Below, in pieces: positions 37,779 through 47,635 of a stretch of DNA of 64,000 bases. The translations under genes and the position numbers were made by a program. Source of the stretch: Pyrodictium sp. (GTDB taxonomy: Archaea > Thermoproteota > Thermoprotei_A > Sulfolobales > Pyrodictiaceae); assembly GCA_013540595.1 (NCBI GenBank), contig JABXKE010000002.1:1200001-1264000 (forward strand), given 5' to 3'. Below the pieces are notes generated by a model. That model searched no databases. It saw nothing but the letters and a program-made list of their open reading frames with translations, and had not been told where the DNA came from. The first letter of the stretch is position 1, and each line of letters starts with the position of its first letter.

Positions 37779-38468
37779 ATGAGCCACCTCGGCTTGGGAG
37801 CAAGAGGGGGCGTTATGGCGCCTAGTCAGCGTGCTGTCGAGCACTTCCACCACGACATTGTGGTGGCTGCTTCTCGGACAGGAGCTTATAACTTGATTGA
37901 GCACCTTGTCTATAAACTCACTAGGCTATACATCGATGGTAAAGTCAAGACAAACCATAGTGTCCTGGAGATCGTGGTAGCTGGGTACCTTGCTAGGAGA
38001 GGATATGAGTATATTGATGTAGAGCATGTAGTTGACAGGGAGACCGTATGTGACGTGTATGCAGTTAAGCAGGGCCAGAGGCTCATTGTCGAAGTAGAGA
38101 CAGGCTACATCCCACCCAGTAAGGCGCTAGACCCCCTGGGCTACTTAGCTGCAAGGATAGTAGCTAAGCTAGCTAGGTACAGAAACTATGCGGACCGAGT
38201 ATCAGTAGCTATTCCGCCATCATTTCTCGCTCCTATACCACCCACACTACTCAAGCCCCCAGAAGGGCGTAGTGTAGCTGAGCTACTTGAGCTCAAGAAG
38301 CTCATAGAGGAGTACTATGGTGAGGAGGTAGGCCTAGATAGCTTAGCACAATTGGCTCTCGACACAATAATGCTTGTTGATGTTAGTAGGGGCGTCATCT
38401 ATGAAGTAGACCCCCTAACTTACTATAGCCAAGTGTACGGCTTAATGAAGATCATACATGGAAGGTAG
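37779..38468 (+). CDS. Putative PD-(D/E)XK-type nuclease-like protein
   Basis: 229 residues with a pattern suggesting the restriction-endonuclease fold: a helix, the segment [20 protein letters not shown] (an Asp, then ExE with following Thr-Gly), and a helical C-terminus. The match is to the D-x(n)-ExK-like spacing, with Thr where Lys is usual, so activity is uncertain. The start may be the ATG 12 codons in ([10 protein letters not shown]). It precedes trpB2 on the same strand, but that gene has its own promoter. No methylase is nearby. Confidence 0.45.
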   Translation: MSHLGLGARGGVMAPSQRAVEHFHHDIVVAASRTGAYNLIEHLVYKLTRLYIDGKVKTNHSVLEIVVAGYLARRGYEYIDVEHVVDRETVCDVYAVKQGQRLIVEVETGYIPPSKALDPLGYLAARIVAKLARYRNYADRVSVAIPPSFLAPIPPTLLKPPEGRSVAELLELKKLIEEYYGEEVGLDSLAQLALDTIMLVDVSRGVIYEVDPLTYYSQVYGLMKIIHGR

Positions 38469-38537
38469 AAAGGCGGCACTTTCACTGTTTGTCGTGGTTT
38501 AGCACTATTATGCATTATCCTATAGTGGATAGTCAAG

Positions 38538-38545
38538 TTTTTATA
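38538..38545 (+). promoter_or_regulatory. TATA box for the trpB2-like gene
   Basis: TTTTTATA lies 46-53 bases before the ATG at 38591. Transcription would begin near 38570, leaving a short leader, which supports the 38591 start over upstream codons in the same frame. Confidence 0.5.
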
Positions 38546-38590
38546 CTCCTACAAGTTAGCTGGTGTGTTACTGGTGAAACCTTTGCGCCA

Positions 38591-39955
38591 ATGGCGTTAA
38601 ACAGTCTAAAACTCCGTGCACCACAAGTAGAAGACATTGTGCCACGTCAATGGTATAACATTGTGCCAGACCTCCCAGAACCTCTTCCTCCACCAAGGAA
38701 GCCTGATGGCTCTATCGTTAAGCCAGAAGAGTTTGAAGCTCTCTTCCCCCGCGAGCTTGTAAGACAAGAGTTTACAACAGCAAGAACAGTGAGCATACCG
38801 GAGCCTGTGCGTGAGGCTTACCTTGAGCTTGGTAGGCCTACACCCCTCCTAAGAGCACGAAGGCTCGAGGAGAAGCTAGGAACACCAGCAAGGATATACT
38901 ACAAGTATGAGGGAGTCACACCGACTGGTAGCCACAAGGTCAACACTGCACTCGCCCAGGCATACATGGCTTCACGTGAGGGTGTTGAAAGGCTTACCAC
39001 GGAGACTGGGGCTGGGCAGTGGGGCAGCGCTCTAGCCCTTGCTGGTGCTCTTTTCCAGGTGAAAGTCAGAGTCTTCATGGTCCGTGTCAGCTACGAGCAG
39101 AAGCCCTACCGTAGGATACTCATGCAGCTCTATGGCGCCGAGGTAGTACCCAGCCCCAGCAAGCTCACAAGTATTGGTAGGAAGATACTGGAGGAAGACC
39201 CAGACAACAGTGGAAGCCTAGGCATAGCGATTAGTGAAGCCATCGAAGACGCGTTAACGAGCCCTAACGCCAAGTACTCGCTTGGCTCAGTCCTAAACTC
39301 TGTGCTAATGCACCAAACAGTCATAGGGCTAGAAGCAATGAAACAACTCGAGCTACTCGGCGAGGAACCACCAACACACCTCGTAGGCTGCGTCGGCGGA
39401 GGGAGCAACTTCGCAGGGCTAACATACCCCTTCATACGAGAGAAGTTGAGAGGAAAACTTGACGTCGAAGTGATAGCAGTAGAGCCAAAAGCAGCACCCA
39501 CTATGACTCGTGGAGTATACACCTACGACCACGGCGACACTGCTGGGCTCACACCACTCCTCAAAATGCACACTCTCGGGCACAGATACATGCCACCACC
39601 AATACACGCTGGAGGCCTCAGATACCATGGCGTAGCACCATCACTGAGCATACTAGTAAAACACGGGATCGTAAAGCCAGTGGCATATAGACAGACAGAA
39701 GTCTTCCAAGCAGCACAACTCTTCGCAGAATCTGAAGGTTTCATACCAGCACCAGAGAGCGCACACGCAGTCAAAGCAGTAATAGACCTAGCAATACAAG
39801 CCAAAAAGAAGAAGGAAAAAATGATAATACTCTTCAACCTAAGTGGCCACGGCCTACTAGACCTCAAAGGATACCAAGACTTCCTAGAAAACAATCTTAT
39901 AGACACAGAGCCAGAACACATAGACCTCTCATACCTACCAAAAATAGAGCCCTAA
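38591..39955 (+). CDS. trpB2: TrpB2-type tryptophan synthase beta-like protein
   Basis: PLP-dependent condensation of indole with serine. TrpB2 signatures are the long N-terminus ([19 protein letters not shown]), the PLP-lysine in [37 protein letters not shown], and the glycine loop [13 protein letters not shown]. About 454 residues is the TrpB2 length, longer than TrpB1. The frame is open from 38489, but ATG 38591 fits the promoter and the family N-terminus. No trpA or other trp gene is adjacent, so it may serve indole salvage. The 3' third is strongly A/C-rich on the coding strand. Confidence 0.92.
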   Translation: MALNSLKLRAPQVEDIVPRQWYNIVPDLPEPLPPPRKPDGSIVKPEEFEALFPRELVRQEFTTARTVSIPEPVREAYLELGRPTPLLRARRLEEKLGTPARIYYKYEGVTPTGSHKVNTALAQAYMASREGVERLTTETGAGQWGSALALAGALFQVKVRVFMVRVSYEQKPYRRILMQLYGAEVVPSPSKLTSIGRKILEEDPDNSGSLGIAISEAIEDALTSPNAKYSLGSVLNSVLMHQTVIGLEAMKQLELLGEEPPTHLVGCVGGGSNFAGLTYPFIREKLRGKLDVEVIAVEPKAAPTMTRGVYTYDHGDTAGLTPLLKMHTLGHRYMPPPIHAGGLRYHGVAPSLSILVKHGIVKPVAYRQTEVFQAAQLFAESEGFIPAPESAHAVKAVIDLAIQAKKKKEKMIILFNLSGHGLLDLKGYQDFLENNLIDTEPEHIDLSYLPKIEP

Positions 39956-40059
39956 ACACACCACCATATACACGTTTTTAACACACCCAACAATAAGACA
40001 CGCAGCAGCCCAAAACCCCTAACCCTTAAAAAATAATGCTCAAAACCCAATAGTTTAAC

Positions 40060-40300
40060 GGAGACCCACCCAGACCCCCAAACAGCCAGGCCAACAGAGG
40101 TTCACCCGCGCGGGAGGGACGGGCCCCGAGGATCCTCAGGAGGGGCCCTCCCCCGCAACCCACAACCCGAGAGGGGCCAGGCCCGAAGGCCGCCAAGGAG
40201 CCCCAAGGGCCCGAGAGGGCCCCAGCCACAGGACAGGCCACCCGTCACCCACAAGGAGTCCGCCCCCAAGCACGCTGTAGGGGGCGGCGTAGCCCCTGGG
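40060..40300 (-). repeat. GC-rich repeat, left arm of a large inverted repeat
   Basis: The reverse complement of this stretch aligns with 40470-40724 over its whole length, at roughly three-quarters identity by eye, with well-conserved blocks such as CTTGTGGGTGACGGGT, GGGTTGTGGGTTG, CTCTGTTGGCCTGGCT and GGGTCTGGGTGGGTCTCC. It is far more GC-rich than its flanks and has no credible coding frame. It could be a dispersed element or a structured RNA gene; I do not recognise it. Confidence 0.75.
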
Positions 40301-40367
40301 GGAGGGGGTAGGCCCAAGAAGCCCCCATAAAATCCAAAACACATAATTCAAACAATATCACAAATGA

Positions 40368-40399
40368 GGAGCCAGCCTCTCGGGGGAGAGGTTGGCTCC
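40368..40399. other. 13-bp stem hairpin between the repeat arms
   Basis: GGAGCCAGCCTCT and AGAGGTTGGCTCC pair with one G-T/G-C difference across a 6-base loop. The hairpin lies in the 170-bp AT-rich spacer between the two GC-rich arms. Confidence 0.6.
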
Positions 40400-40469
40400 G
40401 AGTAATCCATAAACACAATAAATAATTCAAATATTCCAGGGGGCTGATAGGGCCCGCCCCCGTAAACCT

Positions 40470-40724
40470 CCCAGGGGTTACGCCTGCTCCCTACAGCGCT
40501 GCGAGGGGGTGACCCTTGTGGGTGACGGGTTGTGCCCTGTCCCGTGGCTGGGGTTTCTCTTGGGCCTGAGGGGTCTTCCTTGGCGGTTGTAGGGCTTGGC
40601 TCCTCGAGGGTTGTGGGTTGTAGGGGGAGGGTTTCCCTCCTCCGGGCCCGGGGGGCCTGTCCCTCGGGGTGGCCGGCCGCCTCTGTTGGCCTGGCTTGGA
40701 TTTAGGGGGTCTGGGTGGGTCTCC
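40470..40724 (+). repeat. GC-rich repeat, right arm of a large inverted repeat
   Basis: Opposite-orientation partner of 40060-40300. Differences between arms are mostly C to T on this strand, in line with the T/G-rich composition to the right of the axis. Together the arms and the spacer fill the gene-free stretch 39956-40814. Confidence 0.75.
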
Positions 40725-40814
40725 CACTTCTTCTTGGCTTGTACGTGTTCTGGTGTTGTTTGTGAGGGTAGTCTTTTCATGTGGTTTTCTCTGGTTTTTC
40801 TTTGGGTGTAATGT

Positions 40815-41723
40815 TTGGCTGGTATTAGGAGGGTTAAGGGTAGTACTTTTGTTGTGAGTGGTAGCCCTAATACTGTGATCGTTGTACGTGATAGTGTTGG
40901 CGTCGTTGTTGATCCTGGGATAGGTACTGGGCGCGCTTCTGATATTGTTGCTGCGTTGAGAGGTCTTGGTGTTGGCGATTTGGCTTATGTGTTTTTGACT
41001 CATGGACATACAGACCATGTTGCTGCTGTTCCTGGTGTTGTTAAGGCTTATAGTGATGTACGTGTTGTTTCTTCGAGGCATTGCAGTATTCTTGTTGAAG
41101 ACACTGTTTCTAGGAGAGTTCTTGTCTATGGAGGGCTTGTGAGTGAGAAGCTTGCATCTATGCCTATGGTATCTGTGAGTGTTGACGTGTTTGCTAGGCC
41201 CGGTGAGAGCTTCTTTGATGGCTTGAGAGTTGTAGGGCTTAATGGCCATACTCCTGGTCATGTAGGCTTAGTAGTTGAAGATGACTGGGTTGTAGTGGCT
41301 GGTGATGCTATTCTAGGGGAGAAAGTCCTTGAAAAGTTTGGTGTCCCCTTCGCTATTGATCTACGCGCTTGGCTGTCTTCTTTGGAGACGCTTAAAGAGT
41401 ATGCTGAGCAGGGCTACACCATAGTGCCAGGCCACGGGCCTATAGCCCGTGAGAAGAGAGCAGTACAGCTTGTGGAGGCTAACCTCAAAGCAGGCATGAG
41501 GGTTTACGAGTTTGTCCTCTCAAAGATTAGGGATGAGGAGGCGTTGACTCTGGATAAGCTGGCTTACCTCGCAACTGTAGAACTAGGCTCGGCCGAGCCC
41601 TCGCCCCGGCAGCTACTACTTAACAAGACAGCCCTAGCATCAGTCCTAGCATGGCTTGAAGACGATGGGCTTGTTGAGCCTATAGTAACAAGTGAAGGCG
41701 TAGCATGGAAGGCCAGGAAGTGA
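40815..41723 (+). CDS. Metallo-beta-lactamase-fold hydrolase
   Basis: 302-residue MBL-fold enzyme with the zinc motif LTHGHTDHVAAVPG (about residue 62), the His of NGHTPGHVGLV (about 143), the Asp of VVAGDAILG (about 165) and the final His of IVPGHGPIA (about 207). A C-terminal helical or winged domain (about 235-300) follows, as in LACTB2-like or glyoxalase II-like hydrolases. The start is TTG 40815. Substrate unknown. It sits right of the inverted repeat and left of tRNA-Lys. Confidence 0.88.
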   Translation: MAGIRRVKGSTFVVSGSPNTVIVVRDSVGVVVDPGIGTGRASDIVAALRGLGVGDLAYVFLTHGHTDHVAAVPGVVKAYSDVRVVSSRHCSILVEDTVSRRVLVYGGLVSEKLASMPMVSVSVDVFARPGESFFDGLRVVGLNGHTPGHVGLVVEDDWVVVAGDAILGEKVLEKFGVPFAIDLRAWLSSLETLKEYAEQGYTIVPGHGPIAREKRAVQLVEANLKAGMRVYEFVLSKIRDEEALTLDKLAYLATVELGSAEPSPRQLLLNKTALASVLAWLEDDGLVEPIVTSEGVAWKARK

Positions 41724-41785
41724 TAGTGGGAAGAGACCTGGGCCGGTGCCCCTTAGTGGACGCCAGCCCGCCGGGTTTGTGGGTG

Positions 41786-41862
<77 letters not shown>

Positions 41863-42058
41863 AGGCCCCACGACGAAGAGTATTCTAGGCTGGTGAGGGA
41901 CTTAACAAGTTTACTCTCAACAAGACTACGCATGTGTCCTTTCTTCGTAGTCCTTCTGCCACAATAGCTTTTCGTATTGCTGTCAGCAACGTATTTCAGT
42001 AGGTGCTAAACATAGAATTTGTATGGAGTATACATCTCTTTAGGAGAGGTGGTTAGTT

Positions 42059-42553
42059 ATGACACACAAGCTACGTGGTATCGAGCCTGTTATTGCTACG
42101 ATTATTATTCTTGCTATTACTATTGCTGTTGCTGTTGCCGTTATAGGCTGGATAACAGGATTATTCGGGGCAAGCGTAGGAGGAACAGAACAACTACAAA
42201 TACTGCCAGATAGTGAAATAGAGGTGTCAACAGCAGGTGGTACTACTACTGCTGTTCTGAGGCTACATGTAGTCAATAAAGCGGGAGATGTAACTATTTA
42301 TAAGGTTGAGATAGTGGGTGCTGGCGAAGTTTCGGATCTTAGTAGTGCGACTGAGGCTGATGGCGATACTACAGCTGAGATCTCTATTTCTGGTACGGAA
42401 CTTAGTATTGTAGCTGGAGCAGACACGGTTATAGAGATAACTCCGCCGAGTACTGTGGCACAAAAGATTGTGCCAGGCACAACGTATACTGTGAAGGTTT
42501 ACACAAAGAATGGTAATGTGTTCACAGCGACCATACAGGCTAAGCAAGCCTAG
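42059..42553 (+). CDS. Archaeal type IV pilin (intact)
   Basis: 164-residue pilin-like protein. A short basic leader (MTHKLRG) precedes the hydrophobic assembly helix IEPVIATIIILAITIAVAVA and IGWITGLFGAS, cleaved by prepilin peptidase near Gly7. The remaining 125 residues are a beta-rich, Thr/Val-rich globular domain. ATG 42059 follows AGGAGAGGTGG. It is alone, with no pilus motor genes nearby. Its first 40 codons are a diverged version of the 119-bp module repeated at 55.8 and 58.0 kb, which makes it the only complete pilin in the window. Confidence 0.85.
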   Translation: MTHKLRGIEPVIATIIILAITIAVAVAVIGWITGLFGASVGGTEQLQILPDSEIEVSTAGGTTTAVLRLHVVNKAGDVTIYKVEIVGAGEVSDLSSATEADGDTTAEISISGTELSIVAGADTVIEITPPSTVAQKIVPGTTYTVKVYTKNGNVFTATIQAKQA

Positions 42554-42581
42554 GAGCTCTAGGGTTAAACCATGTATGGTA

Positions 42582-43661
42582 TTAGATGAATTGTTTGAAT
42601 GACAACCCCTTATTTTTTACGTATTTCCCGTGTATTGGTATTCTGTAGCCGCACCTTGGACAACGGTAGGCTCCGGAAGAGTCTCTGTCTAGTGCCCAGT
42701 ACGTCACTCTGTATCCTGTCCTCTCTATGACTAGTTTTCCGCAGCGCAGACAGAATGTCGACTCATGGGTTGGGTCGCCTATGTTACCTACATAGACATA
42801 TTCTAGTCCTTCCCTCATAGCTCTCTCTTTTGCTTTGAGCAGAGTCTCTAGTCTTGTTGGTGGTTTATGCCAGCGGTTTGCTGGGTAGTACTTGTTTATG
42901 TGCAGTGGAACGCTTGGCCCAAGGTGTTTTAAGTGCATGTCTACTATCCAGTCTAAGCATTCTTCGTTGAAGCTTGTGACTACGAGATAGACCATTTCTA
43001 CGTGGCCGCCATTGTCCAGCACTATTCTCGCATTACGGTAGATGTACTCATGGTTTACGCCAGGGAGCACCTGCGGGCTCGCTCTCTTCGCTTTTGGGCA
43101 TCCTTTTATGTCTATGCTCCACCCATCAAAACCCGCTTGTACGAGTTGTTCTACCGCTCGTGGTGTGAAGTAAGCATTTGTTACTATTGTGAGGTAGAGG
43201 CCTTGTCTTCTTGCTTGCTCAGCGACTTCTAGGAGGTAGTCGTAGAGTGTGGCCGGCTCATTGAAGCTTGCACATAGGCCTTCGTCCCTGGCTTCTAGAG
43301 CCCACTTAACGAGTTTCTCGGGGGGTGTTACGGGGTAGTCTACGCTTACACGTGTCCAACTGAGCAGATGGTTTTGGCACCATGGGCAGAGGAAGTTGCA
43401 GCCCCACCCACTGAATGTGAGGGCTGTGCTGTTTGGCCAGTAGTGAAAGAGTGGCTTTATCTCAATGGGCCGGCTCTCCACAGCGCTAAGCCTACCCCAA
43501 CCAACGTGGACAAGTACGCCGTTATTGTTGCTGTAGGCTCCACAGAAGCCTCTACGCCCACGCGCTACCACGCATCGTCTCTCACAGACGAGACAGCGGA
43601 CCCTTCCTCCTTCAAGGCTTTCTTGTAGCTGTGCCTTCTTGGGTTCTACTTGGATAGTCAA
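42582..43661 (-). CDS. Radical SAM enzyme (AmmeMemoRadiSam type)
   Basis: 359 residues. An N-terminal cysteine-rich segment (CLVCERRCVVARGRRGFCGA) precedes the radical SAM cluster motif WGCNFLCPWCQN (CxxxCxxC, about residue 94). A C-terminal zinc-ribbon-like CLRCG...CPRCGYRIPIHG follows. This order is typical of the radical SAM member of the AMMECR1/MEMO1 set, related to pyruvate formate-lyase activating enzymes. Partner genes are not adjacent. Reaction unknown. Confidence 0.8.
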   Translation of the reverse strand: MTIQVEPKKAQLQESLEGGRVRCLVCERRCVVARGRRGFCGAYSNNNGVLVHVGWGRLSAVESRPIEIKPLFHYWPNSTALTFSGWGCNFLCPWCQNHLLSWTRVSVDYPVTPPEKLVKWALEARDEGLCASFNEPATLYDYLLEVAEQARRQGLYLTIVTNAYFTPRAVEQLVQAGFDGWSIDIKGCPKAKRASPQVLPGVNHEYIYRNARIVLDNGGHVEMVYLVVTSFNEECLDWIVDMHLKHLGPSVPLHINKYYPANRWHKPPTRLETLLKAKERAMREGLEYVYVGNIGDPTHESTFCLRCGKLVIERTGYRVTYWALDRDSSGAYRCPRCGYRIPIHGKYVKNKGLSFKQFI

Positions 43662-43720
43662 GGCTAGGGTCTACCCATCCAAAAGACTAGATGGGGTTCC
43701 TCCACCCTAGATAACGCCTT

Positions 43721-44764
43721 CTAGGGCTGCTCAGGGCTTCTAGACCTTTGCCTTGACAAGTATAGGATTATGGTTCCTAGTATGAAGGCGTAGGCAGCAT
43801 AGTTGAATGCTACACTCCAGTGTCTAACTATATCTATACTACTGTCTTTGACGCAGACTATATAGCCTATGATTGTTGGCCTGCCATCCTCTAGCCTTGG
43901 AGGCTGGACGGGCGATTTTATTGGCGTACTAAACTCCACGTATCCTTTATCTGCGAGGCTTAACGCTGTTATCACGCTGTCTGCGAGCTTTACATCTACC
44001 ACTCTGTCAGCACAGCCCTCAAGGTATGGTTTTGCCAGATATAAGCCTGCAACCACGCCGAACACTATGAGGAGGACACCAAAGTACTTGAGCCACGCCG
44101 GCGTCCTTAGTTCTCCTCGGTAGAGCTTGTAGTTTATGTATACTAGGAGTAGTGCTATTGCTGAAGCCAGGAGTATTCGTGGACCAAACACTGCCATTAC
44201 TTCGGGTCTACCCATGAAGCCCCCGAACTCCTTAGGTGTAGGGTGTAGGCTCCCAGCCAGTCTTGGAGCTATGAAGCTTATTGGAACCATTGAGTATGCT
44301 GCCACCGCGTAGACAGAGCTCAGTGTTGCTGCACGGTCTGGGTCTGGTATACTACTTCTCAACGCGAAATACACTAGGTACGCTAGTAATAGTAGTAGTA
44401 CGCCTGTCTCACGAGGATCCCAAGACCAGGCTGCACCCCATGACTCACTAGCCCACGCCATACCGCTGACAAGCGTGAATACAGCGTATACCGTTGCTAG
44501 TACCACGAACACGTACGTCAAGATGTCATATTTCTCTTTTCCACGTGCAAGGTAGAGTATTGCTGATATTAGTGCCCCCGTGTAGAGGAGGTAGCTCCCC
44601 CAAGCCATCGGTATGTGAAGGTATATGTTAAGGTACGCTGTTGGAGCACCTAGTGTCACGTGCAGAGGATATGGAGCTTCTAGAGTAGCATACATGGCAA
44701 GGGCGACATCAATAATTACTAATACTACTAGGAGAGCATACACCTTCATGCCATTTTTTGCCAA
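43721..44764 (-). CDS. ccmC: Cytochrome c biogenesis protein CcmC/CcsA-like
   Basis: 347 residues with eight or so membrane helices and the haem-handling tryptophan motif WGAAWSWDPRETG (about residue 115), diagnostic of the CcmC/CcmF/CcsA haem-handling protein family. The length is longer than bacterial CcmC because of an extra extracytoplasmic loop near 240-300. Acts in delivering haem across the membrane for c-type cytochromes. It lies 110 bp downstream of ccmB on the same strand. Confidence 0.85.
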   Translation of the reverse strand: MAKNGMKVYALLVVLVIIDVALAMYATLEAPYPLHVTLGAPTAYLNIYLHIPMAWGSYLLYTGALISAILYLARGKEKYDILTYVFVVLATVYAVFTLVSGMAWASESWGAAWSWDPRETGVLLLLLAYLVYFALRSSIPDPDRAATLSSVYAVAAYSMVPISFIAPRLAGSLHPTPKEFGGFMGRPEVMAVFGPRILLASAIALLLVYINYKLYRGELRTPAWLKYFGVLLIVFGVVAGLYLAKPYLEGCADRVVDVKLADSVITALSLADKGYVEFSTPIKSPVQPPRLEDGRPTIIGYIVCVKDSSIDIVRHWSVAFNYAAYAFILGTIILYLSRQRSRSPEQP

Positions 44765-44873
44765 GCCTCTTACACCTGTGCTCTACTATTCTCTCCACAG
44801 TCCTCTAAATGAATAGCCCTATAGGGGTCTTACAGTGTAACATCCTTCACTTCCTCGGCTCAGCTTATTCACG

Positions 44874-45554
44874 CTATGCTGTTTCTAGTATGAAGCGTGA
44901 AAGCCAGAGTACTATTATGAGGAACCCTGCATCGCCCAGTGCTAGTAACAACAGGTTTGATATGAGTGTTCTCCCGCTATATATCCCTACTAGGATGGGG
45001 CCCGCGAGCTGTATGTAGGGAAGGCTTAGTACGAGTATCATTACTGGCATTAGTACGCCACGAGCCTCACTAAAGACGAGTATTGCAGAAGTAAAGCTGG
45101 ATAGTGAGGCCAGGTAGAGTGAGGCGAGAAGGGTTGCCGCGAGAGCATAAGGGGAAACTGCTTCCCACGCACCGCCGAAGAGTGCTACTGTGAAGCTATA
45201 GGCTACTGCGTTTACTGCGAGCAGGATATATGAGTAGATCAGCTTGGCAACATACAGTGCCTCAGGGCCTATAGGGGCAAGCCTTAAGCCGTCAAGTGTA
45301 CCCTTTTCTGCCTCGCGCACAAACCCAGCAAGACTACCATACACGGCTAAGAAGAGTAGTACTAGTGATACTGATACAGCCATAGCAGCAGGCGTTATTC
45401 CTGCAACCCCACCCATAAGGTATGCGACAAGCACGCCAGCAGCAACAGCAAAGATGAGAGTTGAACCAGACTCTATACGCCTACGCATATCCACTGTAAA
45501 GTCCTTAGCTACAAGAGCAACTATGCTCCTAAGCGTACTAGCCCTACTAGTCAT
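44874..45554 (-). CDS. ccmB: Haem exporter permease CcmB-like
   Basis: 226 residues with six membrane helices and the CcmB-like N-terminus (VALVAKDFTVDMRRR), plus FVREAEKGTLDGLRLAPIGPEALYVAKL split across residues 70-100. ABC-2-type permease that works with CcmA and CcmC. The operon partner ccmC follows; a CcmA-like ATPase lies 12 kb away. Start ATG at 45554. Confidence 0.8.
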   Translation of the reverse strand: MTSRASTLRSIVALVAKDFTVDMRRRIESGSTLIFAVAAGVLVAYLMGGVAGITPAAMAVSVSLVLLFLAVYGSLAGFVREAEKGTLDGLRLAPIGPEALYVAKLIYSYILLAVNAVAYSFTVALFGGAWEAVSPYALAATLLASLYLASLSSFTSAILVFSEARGVLMPVMILVLSLPYIQLAGPILVGIYSGRTLISNLLLLALGDAGFLIIVLWLSRFILETA

Positions 45555-45694
45555 ACTAGCTCAAGCACCCAAGATGGCAGCTAGGGGCCTGGATCGAGTT
45601 AAAAGAGTTCCCAAGCACGATCAATAATCTGCAGACACAGAGTGGTCCAAGAGGAGAGGGTTCGGCCAGCAGCCCCATTCCTCACAACGGAAAC

Positions 45695-45726
45695 CCCAGC
45701 CCCTCCCCCCGGGGGGAGGGGCTGGG
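45695..45726. terminator. Perfect 32-bp GC palindrome
   Basis: Two 16-base arms (CCCAGCCCCTCCCCCC and its complement) meet without a loop. The palindrome lies about 115 bp beyond the stop of the 45841-46407 gene and 140 bp before ccmB. It could be an intrinsic stop or a transcript stabiliser, but no T run follows, so the terminator call is tentative. Confidence 0.4.
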
Positions 45727-45840
45727 CCTCGGCTTTGCTACATGTCCACATACCCTCTCCACACAGTACTAGCTACGGCTAGCCACTCTATTTGTGTTAG
45801 CACTGAAGGTATTGGCCTTTGGCTTATGCTCTCGGCACTG

Positions 45841-46407
45841 TCATATTAATAGATTGTCCCTCTGGGCGGCCCTAATGGCTTCATGGGCTACTCTGCGGTA
45901 ACCATCATCTCTCTCTGCGAGGACACTATATACGTTAGCCATAGACTCGTCTTCGGGCATTAGTACACGTTCGTCATTTGTTTCTTCGAAAACCATCCAT
46001 AAGATCTTCCCAGTGGGCTGGAGCCCCTCCCTTAGTATGTACTCGGCGAGCCCCTTAGCTTGGACTTCTTCTGGGACAGTGACACTCTCGTTTTTAAGGC
46101 GGTACATTACAAGCCATGGAGCAAAGAGCAGCATGAGTCTTTCTGTTAGCCCTAGTCTCGGGCCTTTAGCTCTACCTTCAACAACTAGTCTTGAGACCAT
46201 GTGTAGGTCTCTTATCTGCTCGTCAATGCTTATACGTGGCCTAAGCCTATGAATGCCTCTTGGAGGCTCCTCATAGAGTTTCTCAGCAGGATGGACAAGT
46301 AGTACTACACGGTAGCGCTTGGCTAGACTGGGCCAGAAGTATGCGTCGAGCCCAACACGCTTCTTATCGCCGAGAAGTGCTTCGTTGAAGGGTATTGCAA
46401 CCTTCAA
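45841..46407 (-). CDS. Protein of unknown function
   Basis: 188 residues, soluble, with mixed alpha/beta character and a C-terminal helix (YRRVAHEAIRAAQRDNLLI). It begins MKVAIPFNEALLGDKKRVGL. I recognise no motif. It lies upstream of ccmB on the same strand but is separated by a 286-bp gap containing a strong palindrome, so co-transcription is doubtful. Confidence 0.55.
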   Translation of the reverse strand: MKVAIPFNEALLGDKKRVGLDAYFWPSLAKRYRVVLLVHPAEKLYEEPPRGIHRLRPRISIDEQIRDLHMVSRLVVEGRAKGPRLGLTERLMLLFAPWLVMYRLKNESVTVPEEVQAKGLAEYILREGLQPTGKILWMVFEETNDERVLMPEDESMANVYSVLAERDDGYRRVAHEAIRAAQRDNLLI

Positions 46408-46574
46408 CTCTGCCTTGTCACCCCTTACTATTACTCTCCTCGAGCCTCTTCTGCCTTCCCCTCCCTATCAAGAGCAGCGAACACATACACACTAATAAAC
46501 ACAGAGATTATAGTTAAACCTTTTAACCATTGTGATAACAGGAACATGTACAGCATAGTGACAATGGTAAGGGG

Positions 46575-47450
46575 ATGATGGGCTTGAATAGCAGTGCCCA
46601 CGCGAAGCCTGTTATACCGCCGCCTCTAGCGCTGCTACTGGCTCTCTTGGGCATATCATCTGCTGCCCCCTTGGCTCGGCTCGCCAGCGTGGACGGTGTT
46701 ACAGCTGCTGTGTGGAGATTGTCTATAGGCACTACTGTAACGCTCTTGCTCTTGGCTGCTAGGAGGCAGAGAATACCAGGGCTTTCTGAGTCAGCTAAGG
46801 CTGCTACTAGTGGTTTATTCTTAGCTGCCCACCTGGCATTGTGGCTTGAGAGTCTTAGACACATGAGTGTAGCGTCTTCTACAGGTATAGTGGTCTCATA
46901 CCCAGTTATCACGGCACTCTACGAGATCCTCCGTGGCGAAGTGAAGAAGCCAGGAAGAGTCCTGTTTGGCGTAGTTCTTGGGTTTCTTGGCGTCATCGTC
47001 TTATCAACGCCCTGGGCTGGCGCGACGCTCTATGGTGCACTCCTCAGCTTCTCTGCTGCCGTGATGGCCTCAGCATACTTCATTTTTGGTCGCCATCTAC
47101 GAGTTAGTGGCCTTACAACACTGCAATACACGTTAGTAGCTTATGGCTCCGCTGCACTAGCACTAGTCGCTCTATCACTGGTGTTTAGCATAGCTATTTG
47201 GAGCCCACCACGAGAGAGTATACCGTACCTCGTGATGCTTGGCCTAGTACCAATGCTCCTTGGCCACAGCATGCTAAATTACGCTCTCGCCTTTTATCCT
47301 GCTTCTGTTGTCACTGTCATAGCTCTCCTAGAGCCGTACGGTGCCTCGCTTCTAGCCTGGCTCGTACTAGGCGAAGAACCCAAGGCCTTAACAGTACTGG
47401 GCATGGTATTATCGGTTAGTGGTGCATGGATAACAGTACGCAACACATAA
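46575..47450 (+). CDS. DMT-superfamily (EamA) transporter
   Basis: 291 residues with ten membrane helices in two EamA repeats. The conserved Glu/Pro region ALLEPYGASLLAWLVLGEEP lies near the end of the second repeat, and VSYPVITALYEILRGEVKKP marks the first. Probably exports amino acids or similar metabolites. ATG 46575 or TTG-linked starts nearby. Monocistronic and upstream of cdvB. Confidence 0.88.
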   Translation: MMGLNSSAHAKPVIPPPLALLLALLGISSAAPLARLASVDGVTAAVWRLSIGTTVTLLLLAARRQRIPGLSESAKAATSGLFLAAHLALWLESLRHMSVASSTGIVVSYPVITALYEILRGEVKKPGRVLFGVVLGFLGVIVLSTPWAGATLYGALLSFSAAVMASAYFIFGRHLRVSGLTTLQYTLVAYGSAALALVALSLVFSIAIWSPPRESIPYLVMLGLVPMLLGHSMLNYALAFYPASVVTVIALLEPYGASLLAWLVLGEEPKALTVLGMVLSVSGAWITVRNT

Positions 47451-47635
47451 CGGTGATACACCAATATGAACGATGCTATATCACGTAACACCATGGACTA
47501 TCCATCAATACTTCCAGTTGTCGGTGTGACTCGGGTAACATTAGGGTCGAGGGCGTAGTAGGCTACCAAACATACCATACCTTGTACGGGGTCACCGCAA
47601 CTACCCGGTTACAAGGCATGGAGGGGTGTAGAGGC

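Noticed and set aside
40060-40724. SRP RNA or RNase P RNA gene
   Set aside because: GC-rich and structured, but the conserved SRP helix 8 and RNase P core motifs are not visible in either arm.
40491-41261. Minus-strand frame overlapping the repeat arm and the MBL gene
   Set aside because: Translation is Asn/Thr/Pro-rich low complexity and opposes a clear MBL-fold gene.
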